64,000 nucleotides of DNA from Psoroptes ovis (taxonomy: Eukaryota > Arthropoda > Arachnida > Sarcoptiformes > Psoroptidae), in the NCBI GenBank assembly GCA_002943765.1, contig PQWQ01000017.1, forward strand, positions 248,001 to 312,000, given 5' to 3'. Position 1 is the first letter of the stretch. Every line of letters begins with the position of its first letter. Below are positions 38,224 through 50,312 of the stretch, piece after piece. Position numbers and translations under genes: made by a program. The notes beneath the pieces were generated by a model, which saw only the letters and a program-made list of their open reading frames with translations, was not told where the DNA came from and did not search any database.

Positions 38224-38656
38224 CTCATCGAATCAGTACTCAGTCGATATCCGAATCGAATTTATGGCCAAAATCGGCCAAATTTCGGCAGAATTCGACC
38301 AAAAAAAAAAACTTGCCGAAATTCATCGTAATTCGGCTGCGTTTTTTCATCAATTTCGTCGTCACATTCGTCAGATTTGCACAGTGTGATTCGTTACTCG
38401 GAAATCAATGTTGGCTTCACTGCCATTAATTGATTTCAATTAATTGCTCGTATCGTCATCATTATTTGTCCCCGGGTTTCGAGTTTATTGTTTTGTTTTT
38501 GCACTCGGAAATTTCCGGGAAATCTTCGGAAAAGAAAAAAATCTTTCCGAACAAAAAAAAATCCAGAATCAATTAAATTAAACTGAATCAAATTAAATTG
38601 AACTAAATTAAATTTTAACACATCCACACAACTGGCTACATACATAAATCGATATA

Positions 38657-38736
38657 TTAGGTTGTCCGGAAAGTTTTTGCCGATTATATCGTAAGGAATT
38701 ATGAGAAAATTGGCAAGAACTTATTGGACAATCTAA
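38657..38736 (+). mobile_element. Mariner-type MITE, class B, asymmetric ends
   Basis: Left end TTAGGTTGTCCGGAAAGTTT (class A type), right end AACTTATTGGACAATCTAA (CCAATAAG type), preceded by TATA. Confidence 0.87.
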
Positions 38737-39024
38737 TAATAATTTAATTGTTTTGCCTCCATTGTTGTTTCAAAAATGAAATCATTATGGTTATAGTCTC
38801 AAGTGAATCAAAGAAAATATGAAAAAAACTCATTTTAAACAGCTTCCCATTCAAAAAATTCAGTGAATGAATTCAAATTCTATGTTGGGTTACAGCAGCT
38901 GTTGGACCCTGGTGTTGGGCCCTGCGAGTCCTGCTGGACCCATGTGAACCTTGCCGATGTACCCTGGTCACTTTTCCCTATCCGTAAAGGGGCTCTATTG
39001 TCGTAAGCTTTCGTTATATTTCGC

Positions 39025-39122
39025 CACATTCCCTCCTCTATTTCTTCCTTCCCCCCGCCTATTTCCCCTATCTCTTCTTCCACCTTCTCACTCTCCTCCT
39101 ATTCATTACTCTCTCTCTCTCT
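39025..39122. repeat. Polypyrimidine tract
   Basis: About 100 nt almost purely C/T on the + strand (CCTCCTCTATTTCTTCCTTC, then CCCCCCG, ending in a CT run). Such tracts can adopt triplex forms; nothing shows a function here. Confidence 0.6.
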
Positions 39123-39992
39123 GTTTACAAATGTTTTCGTCTACAATATTTCTTCCGAACGCCCTCGAGGCAATTTCCAAAGAAAATTTTCTTTGTAAAT
39201 TCAATTCAATTGATACAATCATCTTGTACATCTTGGTTCTTCGCTCTCCGCTCTCTCTCCTTCTCCACAATTTTTTCTTCTTGAAACTATAATCTTCGGA
39301 TGTCTCCCTGAGTGAATTTTGTTCACATTTTATTTTTTATTGCTTTGAAAGTTTGGACCTTTTCAAACAAATAGAAACACATACACACACGAACACACAC
39401 AGATCCTTGTAGTTCTTCGGTAATTCTCGTCAGCAAAAAGCCCCTACGGTCATCATATTTCCGTGGAAAAATGATGAAATCATGTTTGAATGTTCAAAAA
39501 GAATTGTGTCCAAAAACATTCGTCAGATTCAATAATTGACCATATGACAAATACTGTTATTTTGGATTGAAATTGTCCGTCGAAATAAAAAATAATCATA
39601 ATTCGACATCAAAGATTATTGTTATTATCATTATTCGGACCAAAGAATAATAAAAAATTGTCCATATTCTCGGGAAATAGGCTATCGTTTGGCCCTCGTC
39701 ATTTTTTCAACTCTCGAATATATGGCCGTAAAAATAATGATTTTCAGACCAATAAACCAAAATTACACCACTAAAATACAACATTACAACGTTTGTGGAA
39801 CGTTTCCCCGAAAGCATTACACAATAAACCCAATATATTTTTTGTCATCAAATATTTCGAATGATTATCGTCGTTATTATTATATTTATCGGTCCTACAC
39901 ACACATAAAATATCTTGACCAATCATTATTATTATTATGATCATTGTTATTATCATCAATTTATTTTTTTCGATGATGATGATAATTTAGAT

Positions 39993-40166
39993 CAGTGATT
40001 CCCAAACTGGGCGATATCGCCCACCACGGGCGATTAGGCGATTCAGGTGGGCGATAATGGTCCATTGGCACATTATTGGGCAATGGAGATTTCTTAAGGG
40101 GTGGGCGATGAAGAATATTTTTTTTGCGAAAGTGGGCGATGGCCCCAAAAAGTTTGGGAATCACTG
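39993..40166. mobile_element. hAT-type MITE with perfect 8-bp target duplication
   Basis: A 174-bp element with ends CAGTGATTCCCAAACT and AGTTTGGGAATCACTG (16-bp perfect inverted repeats), flanked on both sides by ATTTAGAT (39985-39992 and 40167-40174). Five or six copies of GGGCGAT lie inside, as expected for transposase-binding subterminal repeats of hAT elements. It encodes no protein. Confidence 0.92.
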
Positions 40167-40544
40167 ATTTAGATTGATATATTTCTCGCAAATCTTCAGG
40201 GAAATAATGTCAATTATGTACCTTTGATTCGCTCAAAATCAATCGTATTGCGCATTTTAATACATTTTTTGATATTTGATTTTGTATATTTGGATTTGTC
40301 TATTCATTATTATCTTAAGACAAAATATTTACTTTGATTTCAAAGCCACTTTAAAGGTTTTAAAATTTTGAATTTTTGATATTTTGATATTTAATACAAA
40401 TATGTATAGCCTTATGGATGTCTTGTTTATTGTTTGTCAATATTCTTAGTAAGTCTTAGTGATTATTCGTCTTTTCATGGTCCTCGATAGTCTTACCATC
40501 TTACCAGTCATAGCCTTTGATAAGTTTTCGATAGTCGATGTATG

Positions 40545-40637
40545 TCGAAGCTGTCCGCGAAGTTCGATCAGCTTTGTTTTCATTCAAAATCAATTGAAAT
40601 TTACACTGAAAAATCCGCCAGAACTTTTCGGACAGTC
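40545..40637. mobile_element. Divergent mariner-type MITE
   Basis: Ends CGAAGCTGTCCGCGAAGTTC and GAACTTTTCGGACAGTCATG are inverted; the core is unlike the common classes and lacks the TTAGG start. Confidence 0.5.
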
Positions 40638-41380
40638 ATGAAATTTATGATAATCTAAGGATATAATCCTTATAAAAGATAATATTGATAAATGTTGACT
40701 CTTGTGATAGAGTATTTATTCATTTATCGATTATATATTTCATTCATTCAATTTGTTTGCTTTGCCTTTCAAACTTTGTTTATTTTGTTTATTTATTTAT
40801 TCAATGGATATAATTCGTATATCACAAATGTTTTCATGTTTATGAATGGCTCCATTTTTCAGTGTTTTGTTTCCACCAAAAGTTCCACAAAAATTCCTGA
40901 AAAACATTGAAAATCACCAAGATTTGCTTAGAAGAAGAATCGAAAAATAAAGTTTTTCTCGAAAATTTCCCGCGAAAAGACGCATAAATTATCATTGATT
41001 TTCGTTTATTTCTCTCTTTCGTGGAAACTTTTTCCCGAAAATCTTTTTATAACAAATTATCTCGATTTATTCGAATGAAATTTTTTGAATTTTCAAAAAT
41101 AAAAATCTCCCCATTTCCTCCTCTCTCATTTAACCCTTTAAGTACAAAAATTTGTTGTTACATTCATATTTAAATTTTATAGGGGGAAAAAATCATTCAT
41201 ATAATCTGTTACACTTGAAAAAATAATGTTTATTTGTTCTTGGAAGTAAAAAATTTTTGAATAATTTTGATGCTTTAAATTATTTATGGGCCCATACACA
41301 TATTCAAGTACACAAGTATTTGAACCAAATCATCATTTAGTTGAGTGACAAATAAGACACATTTGCATTTGAAAGCGAAA

Positions 41381-41536
41381 CACCGTTTCTCAACCGATTC
41401 AATTCTTGGAGTCTTAGTGTTTTAGCCAAGCTCTGTCAAAGCTATGACTCTAATGATCTTCATACAAACATCATTCATGATGATTTATTCAAGGGTTGCG
41501 ACCTTAGAAAAAATAAGAAAGGGTTGAGAAGCGTAT
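41381..41536. mobile_element. Possible hAT-type MITE
   Basis: CACCGTTTCTCAACC at the left faces GGGTTGAGAAGCG at the right. Such GTTTCTCAACC ends are common in hAT elements. The target duplication is not clear and the outermost bases do not match. Confidence 0.4.
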
Positions 41537-41874
41537 GGATTCGTATCGTCTTTACGAATAAAGAATTCACCAAAGATTCGAATAATCAGCAGGAATTTCA
41601 AATTTCAAATTTAAATTCTTTGGAATTCAAAATAAAAAATATGGAATATTATTTCGATTTTCCAAAGAAAAAATTTATATTTTCAATTCATAAATTTTCA
41701 ATCCTTAAGGCTATTTCAATTCAACTCTTCCAATCATGTTTATGATTGATTTCGAATATTTTTTCAAATATTTTTCGTTCGTTTATTGCTTCTATTATCA
41801 ATAATTTTCTCATTGAATTGTGTGTTGTTTGGCGACCACCACCACACACTAACCAAACACACCCACGCCGACAG

Positions 41875-41970
41875 CTACGAATCATTACAATATGATGATG
41901 AGATGTATCGAGATGATGAGATTCATCATCATCAATCGTTATTATCCCGAATAAAGCCGAAAGGGTTTGT
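41875..41970 (+). CDS. Possible small exon inside the GPCR intron
   Basis: CTAAC branch-like motif, AG at 41873-41874 and a GTAAGA donor at 41971 bound 96 nt that are open in one frame (SYESLQYDDEMYRDDE, then SLLSRIKPKG). It would not fit the GPCR, whose flanking exons already join in frame, so it would belong to another transcript. No family is recognised. Confidence 0.2.
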
Positions 41971-42404
41971 GTAAGAATTCCAAAGAAATGAAATTTCATT
42001 TGTGTTTGCCTGACGTATGAATCGAAGGGTTCAATGCTGTTGTGTTCACTGTGCGCATATTTGTACGTGTTTGGTAACAACAAATGTTCGGTATTTTTCT
42101 GGAATATTTTTTTTTTTTTTTGGTACTTGTCATTTGAAATATTTCGCTTCAATGCTTATGTGATTGATGATGATTTTACACTCTTGTAGTAGTTAATTGA
42201 ATTTACAGGTAAATTTCTTGGAATGAGAAAAAAAAGGGGGTAAATCGATGAAATTTTCCACCTTTATTTTTATGTCTGAAAATTTTCATTTATTTTTATC
42301 CCTCTAAAACTTTTATTCGAAGTAATTGCACGGAAATTTTTTTCGGGAAATTTCCAACGGAATTTCTTATTTCTAAGAAATTCCTTAATCAGAATTTAAG
42401 GCTA

Positions 42405-42560
42405 AAGAGAGACCTAAGAAAGATGAGATCGGAGGTATGATGAGGTAAGATGAAGAGAGAGAAATGGGTCCAAAGAGTGCGAGAAGGAGGAGAGGAGTAA
42501 AAGAAATGAATGGGCGGGGGTGGCGAAATGGGTGGGGGCGGAATGAGTGGGAGAATGATT
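42405..42560. repeat. Polypurine tract with a G-quadruplex-like core
   Basis: Almost purely A/G for 150 nt. At 42512-42541 runs of GGG, GGGGG, GGG and GGGGG are separated by C, a 9-nt spacer and T, which meets the loose definition of a G-quadruplex motif on the + strand. Confidence 0.55.
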
Positions 42561-43599
42561 TTCAAGAAAAAATATCTTTAAAATTCTTCCAATCCAAAGA
42601 CTATTCGAGCAAATATTCTTAAAATATTTTCAATGTTTTTTTCAAAAAATTCTTGAATTCTTTTCGGTCGTATATTTGATAGAATTTGATTGAATTTGGT
42701 TGAATTTAATTGAATTTTGAAATTTTGAAAATTTAAAATCGGATCGGATTTAATTCAATTCAAAAAAAATTAATAATTTTACACTTGGAAAATACATTTT
42801 CCTTATCAGAATATCTTATCATCATCTATAAATATCTTGAGCTATCATTTATATCATATGAATGAATCAATGAATGTCTTATTTGTGATGTGTAATGTCA
42901 TATTTGATGCGAGGAGGAATTTTTTTTTGCTGTGAAGCTATAGAATTTCCGCCATTTCGGTAAAAGAGTAGAGAATTGAATTCGCGAATTGCGAAATTTG
43001 CCCAAATTTAGTTCGACTTTGTGGATCTGCCCGAATTCTTCAATTCAATGGTGATTCCATCATTTTCGCACAGAATTTCGAAATTCTCATGGAATCTTCG
43101 GTTCGTTGTCAATCGTTGTTGTTGTCATGATTCCGTGTGAATAATTCCAGAATCAAAGAATACAAAAATATTTTTGAATTCTCACAGAATTCTCGAATTG
43201 TTCTCACCGAGTGACAGGACAAAATCATGTTTAGGGGTAGTTTTGTAAATTTTCCCTGAAAAAAACTCTCGAAAATATTCTCGGCAATTTACGGAGATTT
43301 AATTTCAAATCTTATGAAATTTTGAATTTTTTCAATTTTCCATAAGTCACCAAAATTACATTTTTTTTGTAATGCATGAAATATACTTACTTTTATAGAC
43401 CTAAGTATACAAAGCCTGAAGGACCTTATGTTACTGGACTTGGTTCAGTGAATTTTTTCTTCGATTTTTTTTCTTGTTTCTTTCTTTATTGTTGTTCGGC
43501 TAAAACAAATTTTGAATTGAATTTTGAAAATCCTGATTTTCGAAGAAAAATAAAATGGCCATTTCGTACATCCAACCAAATTACATGTTTCGGTAAATT

Positions 43600-43692
43600 C
43601 GAAGGTCGAGCGAAAAGTTTTGGCCGATTTTTAACAAACGAATTCATTGCGTTTGCATGGCATTGAAACGAAAAAACTTTTCGGACACCCAA
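43600..43692. mobile_element. Divergent mariner-type MITE
   Basis: CGAAGGTCGAGCGAAAAGTT at the left, AACTTTTCGGACACCCAAA at the right, class-A-like GGCCGATTTTTAAC near the left end. Both termini are worn. Confidence 0.5.
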
Positions 43693-46600
43693 ATGGAAAA
43701 ATCGATTTTGAAATGCATGAATATTTTTAATATGGTCGACCAGAATTGTTTTGAATTTGATTTTATTCAAGGAGCTTTAGACCTAAATTGAATTTTGCAA
43801 TGATTCAAGGGTATTGTATTTGACGTGGGGAGAGAAAATCCATCAAGAACCCAAATCCGAAAATCAAATACATCAAATGCATTTGTTCTGATTTCGATGG
43901 CCGTTTTTATACCGAATAATAATAATTTACCAAAAAGATTTACCGGAGACTAAATAATAAAACACACGTTAAATGTATTTGTGAAACTTGTGGATTTTTT
44001 TGTTTTCGGCCATATTCGATGGCCCTTAAGCCTTAATTTGTCATGTGTTTTTTTTTTTTGTTTAAATGGGTTATGTAAAATGTTTATTTTCTGGGATATT
44101 TTGTGATGTTTCTGGGATTTTTATCCCATCGATTTCCCCTGTCATTTCCATCCGCAAAATGATGAATTCATTTCATCGTTCCTCCCCTGCCCCAGAATTG
44201 ATGTATTCATTCCATCAGTTCGTAAAAAGTCGATTGATTCCTGATTGATTGTCCATCATGATTCGTATCATTTTTGTTTTCCATTTGTTTGTCCATTTTC
44301 TGGTTTGTCCATTTGTTTGTTTGTCTTAAATGACAGACAAACAAATGGCGAGCCATTAATGAGTCATTATTTATTCATTTGGCTCCTTTGAAAATGAATT
44401 CAAAGCAATTACAAATGATTTCTTTACTATTTTTGCATTTCTAATATTTGAAATGATTGAAATAATCAAGACAAATGTAAATGTTACAAATGAATGAATT
44501 GTTTTAAAATGGAAACGAAAGAGTTAATGAAAATGTTTCTTGAAAAAATGTGTCTTTGAAAAATTCAAGAATTTGTTTTAAAACAAATAAATGAATGAAT
44601 TAATCATTAACAGCAATCATTTGACTTGATTAAAATACAATTAATTCTTATTTCGTTGTTTGTAGTTTGTAGTTGAATGATGATAATTCATTAACATATA
44701 CCCATATTTGTAATGATGATTATTTTAGCCTCGAAATATGCATCGTTGATTTGAGAAATTTTTCCCGAAAATTTTCCGCTAAATGTCATCAACTTTTGCT
44801 TTAAATTTACGAATATTCGGGTTTTCGGGGTGCTCACGAAATGTCAGAGTCTTGATATCTCGTCTCTCGAAAATTTCCAAAAACTGAAAAGCATTCATTT
44901 ATCAAATTCATTTGAATTTGCCTATTTGAATTCATTTGAATTTGCTCCATGTGATTCATGGTCCATGCGATCCTTGTCATAAGTTGTAAATTTTACACTT
45001 GTTTTTTTTAGCTTAATTTGATGATAATGATAATAATCAAGATCTTTGATGCATAAACATTTATTTATCTTTGGTTATTTCAAAGATTTCGACTTTCAAA
45101 GATTTGATCATTTGAAAAGTTGATCAATTCAAAATTGAATAATTGAATAATTTCAAAATTAATCCACCATCTTCTTTGATTTTGTCAAGTTTTCTTTGAA
45201 ATTCTCTTCGATGGTGTGTCCGAGCAAGAAGATAATGTCTGCTTTGACCTAAAAGCAATTGTCACGAATGCACGAATGTCATTTTCAAGTCGACAGAACA
45301 AAACTTCTTCGACATTAAATGTTTTACAAAGTCTTCAGCCGAAAGTCTTGAAAATCTTCGAAGCAAAATAAAGAAAAACAAAAGAAACTTCGATTTTCGA
45401 AAATAAAAACTTCGAGGAAATTAATGTCATTCATTGAATTAAATCATCGAATGATGATCATCGAATGATGGCGATGATTACCATTGTAAATCACTCTCGA
45501 TTGACTGCTATTATTAGCTTTGGTGGAAAGGAAGTTTAGTGCATTCAGAGAGAGCCTAAGAGTCGGGAGAGGGTTGGAGGGAGTTGGCCTCATTGAATCA
45601 CTTTATGGTCGTTTGGTTTTGTTTATTTATTTGTCTTGTCTTGTTTTCGGTTTTCGGTCTTGATATTTGTACAATGTATCATTGTCTTTAGTTTATTTTG
45701 GACAAATGAATAAATAAATATAAACAAATATAAATGAATCGAATTCAAAAACATTATTTGTTTCATGGTTGTTCCATGTGAACACAATGGACTATTGAAT
45801 ATTTGGCTGGGAACAAATTTGAAGAAATATTTCTCGATCGAACAAAAATCGATGATCAAAGCAAAATTGAATTCAATTCAATTCAATAATGATCATTCGC
45901 TTCAGAAATGATCATTCCCGAAAATGATTCTTGACAAATTCTTTGGCTTTGGCTTCAGAATTTCGTATTCATTTCGGTATTCGATTCAAATTCAATTCCG
46001 AACAATGATTCGATTCGAGTAGCGGTTTTCCATTGTGCCGCCATGGCCATTGTTTGGCCATAAACAATGGCCACTGTCATTGTCGTGGTGATCAATGGAT
46101 TTCGATCGTTACAAATTGAATTCAGTCTGAATGGCACAAATTTCGATGTCTTTCATTCGTATTCACAGTTGTTATGCATTCGAAATTGTTTACCATCGTC
46201 AATGGTCTAATGGTTTCAGATCGTCTTTGTCTGAAGATAATTAATAATATTTTTCTATTCAAACATAATGGAATCAAATTTCAATGAATAAAAAATATGA
46301 ATGATTGTTAATTTGAATTGATTATTTACCATTGTTAAAGGGGTACATGCATTTGAAGAGAGAGGGTGTTGTATCCACTAATGATATTTAGTCTGTGGGT
46401 GTGGGTGGCAGAGGATGTATTTGATAATGATAATGATGTGTGGCTTGAGTAAATGATAATGATGATGGTGGTGGTGGTGATGGTGGTCTATGGTGTCTTT
46501 GTCATCATGGCTGCTGCTGCTGCTGAAGATGGTCTTTTGTCTGGTTTGTATTTAATGATTCGAATTTTTATTTCTTCTTTGTTGTTGTTGTCCATGATTC

Positions 46601-46972
46601 CAATTTATTAAATTCGAAAGATGATTCATTTCATTTCTTAAGACCACCAAACAATGAGTCGATGATGATAATAAATCATTTTCAATCATTTTTTGGCATT
46701 CGTATGATGAATGATGATTACAATTGATGATTTAATGATGTTAATTTACAATTGTTGACAAGTCCGTATACATTGTTCAATACGTGACAATGAAGAAATG
46801 ATTGATTGATTGTGATTGATCAATGATCAATTCAATTGGTTTTGATTTAATTTGATTCAATTTATGTATTTTGAATGTAATTTTCAATTCAAAATGTATC
46901 CGATTCAATTCAATTAATGTTCTTTTTTTAATTTGTTCCAATTTCCATTCATTCCACACAATTAATACACAG

Positions 46973-48143
46973 ATACATGGCCACATTACATCCATTTTCA
47001 CCCATTCATCATTGGTTAGAATCACATACGAACATAATATTGATTGCAACATGGATTCTTGGTTCCGCATATGCCTATATACCGTTTGAAAACACGGCTA
47101 CACGTGCATTTTCATTACCAAATAATAATGAAACAATATATTATGAATGTACATATGATAATGATGTTACCATCATAAAATTACGAATATTTATGGCATC
47201 AAATATATTGTTAACATTTATATTACCATTATTCGTACTGATATTCAGTTATTCAGCAATTATGCGTAAATTGATTAGTGATGAACGACGTTTTCGAAAA
47301 TCATTATCATCATCGAAAACTAAACATCATAATGAAACTATTAAAAGTAATGACGATAATAATAATAACAACAGTATTCGTGATAATCGAACATCACCAC
47401 CACAATCAACAAATTTCGGAGTGAAATTTAAGTATAAACATGTAAATAATAATCAACAACGATCGGTGATTAGTAAATATGGTGATGATAATACTGATGA
47501 TTTTAATTCGATACAATCGATTAATGATGATAATGGTAATGGTGATGGTGATCCTCCTAATAATCAAAAACCAACGATTAATCATTGTCGATTTAAGCAA
47601 CAACAACCACGAAAATGTTTATGTTTAAATCAACCGAATAAAACAATTATCTATGATAATGATGATCATAAGATTATTGGTGGTGGGGGTGGTGGTGGTA
47701 CACCGAATGGTCATTGTCAGTGTACCACCAATATTGATTCCAACAATAAGAATAATCGATTAAATACAATGAATCAAACATCGATATTATCGTCTACGTT
47801 ATCATTATCATCATCGGTTGGATCATCTACGACCACATCACCGCCACATTCTGCATCGATATCACCAATTATTGTGAATAACAAGTGTGATAATCATAGA
47901 AATAGAATTAATAATGATCGTAACGATTGTAATGATTATGTTGATAATTATGATGATAATTTACAGCATCAGCAACACCGCCACCACCACCACCAACAGC
48001 CTACTACACCATCAACAGCAACAACAACAATTACAATGACACCAATCATTTGTAATAATAGTACTAATCAGCCGCCGCCACAACAATTTAATACTGGTCA
48101 AATTGATCTAAGAAAATCGACACCATTCAATCATAGGTCAAAG
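46973..48143 (+). CDS. Class A peptide GPCR, exon 2 (E-R-Y to end of ICL3)
   Basis: The acceptor AG at 46971-46972 joins in phase 2 to exon 1, completing Arg and giving Tyr-Met-Ala. TM4 is about residues 235-252 (Trp242 at 4.50). ECL2 has the disulphide Cys274 (YYECTYDN), which should pair with C190. TM5 is about 287-310 with Pro300 (5.50). From residue 315 the third intracellular loop runs about 290 residues to the end of the exon. It is dominated by Asn, Asp, Ser, Thr and His runs, including GGGGGGG and a His/Gln block, with scattered basic residues. The exon ends at AAG 48143 in phase 0 before a GTGAGT donor. Such loop length is far above the usual 20-60 residues of peptide receptors. Confidence 0.88.
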
Positions 48144-49701
48144 GTGAGTCATGGAAAAATCGATTGATTGATGATATCTTTGATCAATAAGCATCGGAAC
48201 ACCGGCTGCACTAAGAAAATTGAATTCTATCGGATTCAAAACCAAATTTCATGGTCATTTCAAAAAGTAGATTTGAAAAAACAATCGATCTTCGTAGATC
48301 GATAGATAACCAATTAGTGTCCAGCTGTTAATTGATTGATTAAATTCTGGTAATTCATAAATCAATTTGATCAATCGCACCATTGAAATACACGAAAACA
48401 TTGAAAATCGAATCAAATTCCAATTATACAAATTGATTTTGTATTGATTGGATTGAATATTTTTCCAAAGTTTTCTTACGAAGATTTTCTCAAATTTCTT
48501 CCGAAGATTCTCACGAAGTTTCTTCGAAAATTCTCTCGAAAGATTCTTCCGAAGATTCTCACTTGAAATCAATTGAATACAAACGAATACCGCAGCATAT
48601 AGACACCCACGAATCTTGGATTCTGATCCGTTCGAAGTGGATCAATGAATCAAATGGAATCGTAGAATTTGCTTAAAATCGAAGTCCGATATCCATTGAA
48701 AACTAGAAGAAAATAAATTTCAAAAATGTATCAAACAAAATTGAATCAAAATATTACATTTAGATTTTCTCATATCGAATATATATATCAGTGCAAATGT
48801 TGTAATGTGAAATACAATAAATGGAAAAATCAAATTTAAATCCAAAGTAAAAAAAAATTTAAATTTAAATCAAATTAAAATTAATTGAATTTCTATTTTT
48901 TTGGATTTTCGGAAGACGAAGAATTTGGCGAAATTCTCCTTTACCAAAATCAACGAAAGACATTTGAATCAAGTGAACTTCAATTCTTCATCGGATTCTC
49001 ATGTAGATCTCAATTCTGGTCGATCTAAGATTCTCGTAGATCTTAGATTCTTGCGTCTTGGATCTTGGATTCTCGGTGATCATGAAGAATTATCATTATC
49101 ATTATTCGTGAAATATTAGGCTGTCCAATAAGTTCTTGCCGATATTCTCATGATTCTCTACGATATAATCGGCAAAAACTTTTCGGACAACCTAATATCG
49201 AAAAAGATAAAATCCTAAATTCCACTGAAATTCATAATGAATTCCAACGAATTCATACGTCACTTTCTGTGACTACTTGGATTTCAACTTGAAAACATTT
49301 ACAATTTCTTAAATTTTCTTAAAGTTTCTTTGATTTCAATCAAAGTTTCATAAAGTGAATTCAAAGTTTATTCATTTCAAAGTAAATTCCGTTCATTTCA
49401 TTTTCGATAGATTTCATTTGAATATCTTAATAGTTGACATGAAAAATTAATACGAATCATGAATAAATAAATTGAATGAATGAATTTGAGAGTAGAAAAA
49501 CTTTTTGAAATATTTCAATTCCCGCCAAAAAGTTGAAAATCTCTCTCTTAAAAATCCTTTAAAACTCTCGAATTGAATTTACATATGTTTATATGCTTCG
49601 ATCAATTCAAATTCATCATTACGAATCAATATTTAAATATTTGAATACTCCATTAATTTCTATTTTTTCTTCAAATTTTCCCCACCTTTGATTTACAACA
49701 G
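48144..49701 (+). other. GPCR intron 2
   Basis: GTGAGT at 48144, pyrimidine-rich end and CAG at 49699-49701, phase 0, 1558 bp. It contains one MITE at 49116. Repeats of TTCTTCGAA/CTCACGAAG type at 48470-48560 are the only other structure seen. Confidence 0.75.
49116..49195 (-). mobile_element. Mariner-type MITE, class B core reversed, asymmetric ends
   Basis: Left end TTAGGCTGTCCAATAAGTTC, right end CTTTTCGGACAACCTAA, TA on both sides. Confidence 0.88.
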
Positions 49702-49917
49702 ACAATCAAAATGATGTTCACCGTCATATTACTCTACGGTATTTGTTGGATGCCAATAAAATTATATCAATTCCTAAATGATTATGGTATTATTTCATAT
49801 TGTACTGAACATGAACTGTATGCAATGGTTACATTATATTTCATTTGTCATTGGATGGCAATGGCAAACAGTTTTGTTAATCCAATTATTTATTCATTTA
49901 TGAGTAAAAGTTTTCGG
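49702..49917 (+). CDS. Class A peptide GPCR, exon 3 (TM6, TM7)
   Basis: Phase 0 at both ends, 72 codons, residues 606-677. TM6 holds the C-W-M-P motif (620-623, position 6.47-6.50). TM7 ends with N-P-I-I-Y (665-669), the NPxxY motif, followed by SFMSKSFR as the start of helix 8. A GTAAGT donor begins at 49918, so at least one more exon must encode the C-terminal tail. I found no convincing candidate for it before 54.9 kb; it may lie beyond the retroelement or beyond the window. Exons 1-3 together give 677 residues. Confidence 0.88.
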
Positions 49918-49965
49918 GTAAGTTTTCATTTTATTTATTTTATTTTATTTATTTTACATTTATTT

Positions 49966-50045
49966 AATACGCTGTCCGAAAAGTTCTGGCCGATTTTCAT
50001 GAACAAATCAATTGAATAAGCAGAATGAACTTTTCGGACAACCTA
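49966..50045 (-). mobile_element. Mariner-type MITE, class A, reversed
   Basis: It lies 49 bp after the GPCR exon 3 donor. The left end begins AATACGCTGTCCGAAAAGTT, the right end CTTTTCGGACAACCTAA then TA. Confidence 0.83.
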
Positions 50046-50070
50046 ATATTTATTTATTTTATATTAACTT

Positions 50071-50312
50071 TTAATCCTTTTGCACTCGACAGGCGCTTTG
50101 ATGAGCCCAAGAATCTCCCGGGGCTCTGACGGCGCTTGATTTGATGAGTTTCGAACGATTCTTCCGTTCCGAACGAGCTACGAATGAGCTATCAACGAGC
50201 TCATTCGAATGAATGAATGAGCTTCGAACCTAAGCTTTCGAAGCGTCACCACCGAACGCTTTGAAAAGCTCGTGACCAGTACATTCGAGTGCAAAAGCAT
50301 AGCCGATATTAA
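50071..50312. mobile_element. piggyBac-like MITE
   Basis: TTAATCCTTTTGCACTCGAC at the left and TTCGAGTGCAAAAG (50284-50297) at the right share a 13-bp inverted core (CTTTTGCACTCGA). TTAA occurs at 50071 and 50309. CTTTTGCAC/CTTTGCAC ends are typical for piggyBac-like elements. The interior is GC-rich with repeats of GAGCT and TTCGAA. Confidence 0.55.

Larger units (their letters stand above)
26230..46972 (+). other. 20.7-kb GPCR intron, filled with DNA transposon remnants
   Basis: GT at 26230, AG at 46971-46972, phase 2. The inside holds 17 MITEs of the ~80-bp class A/B/C set plus three divergent relatives, a piggyBac-like element with nested MITE, hAT-type MITEs, hairpins, tandem repeats and polypurine/polypyrimidine tracts (listed separately). 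The rest is AT-rich low complexity. A few GC-richer islands (34180-34410, 36050-36280, 38880-39120) give short protein-like frames that I cannot assign. No nested gene is certain. The remaining two copies of the series lying within the GPCR gene body are at 49116 (second intron) and 49966 (after exon 3). Confidence 0.75.

Noticed and set aside
38880..38960. Collagen-like Gly-x-y peptide on the minus strand
   Set aside because: Only three triplets, no continuation and no splice context; chance in a GC-rich patch.
41149..41165. TTAACCCTTTAAGTAC as a piggyBac-type end
   Set aside because: No inverted partner within 1 kb.
41750..41973. Small secreted peptide precursor (hydrophobic start, then acidic and basic segments)
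   Set aside because: The frame has no ATG between the upstream stop and the hydrophobic part, and no acceptor precedes it. Only the inner 96-nt piece is kept as a weak exon candidate.
41721..42152. 143-codon minus-strand frame in the GPCR intron
   Set aside because: Composition is mixed with low complexity, it overlaps a better splice-bounded piece on the other strand, and no family is recognised.
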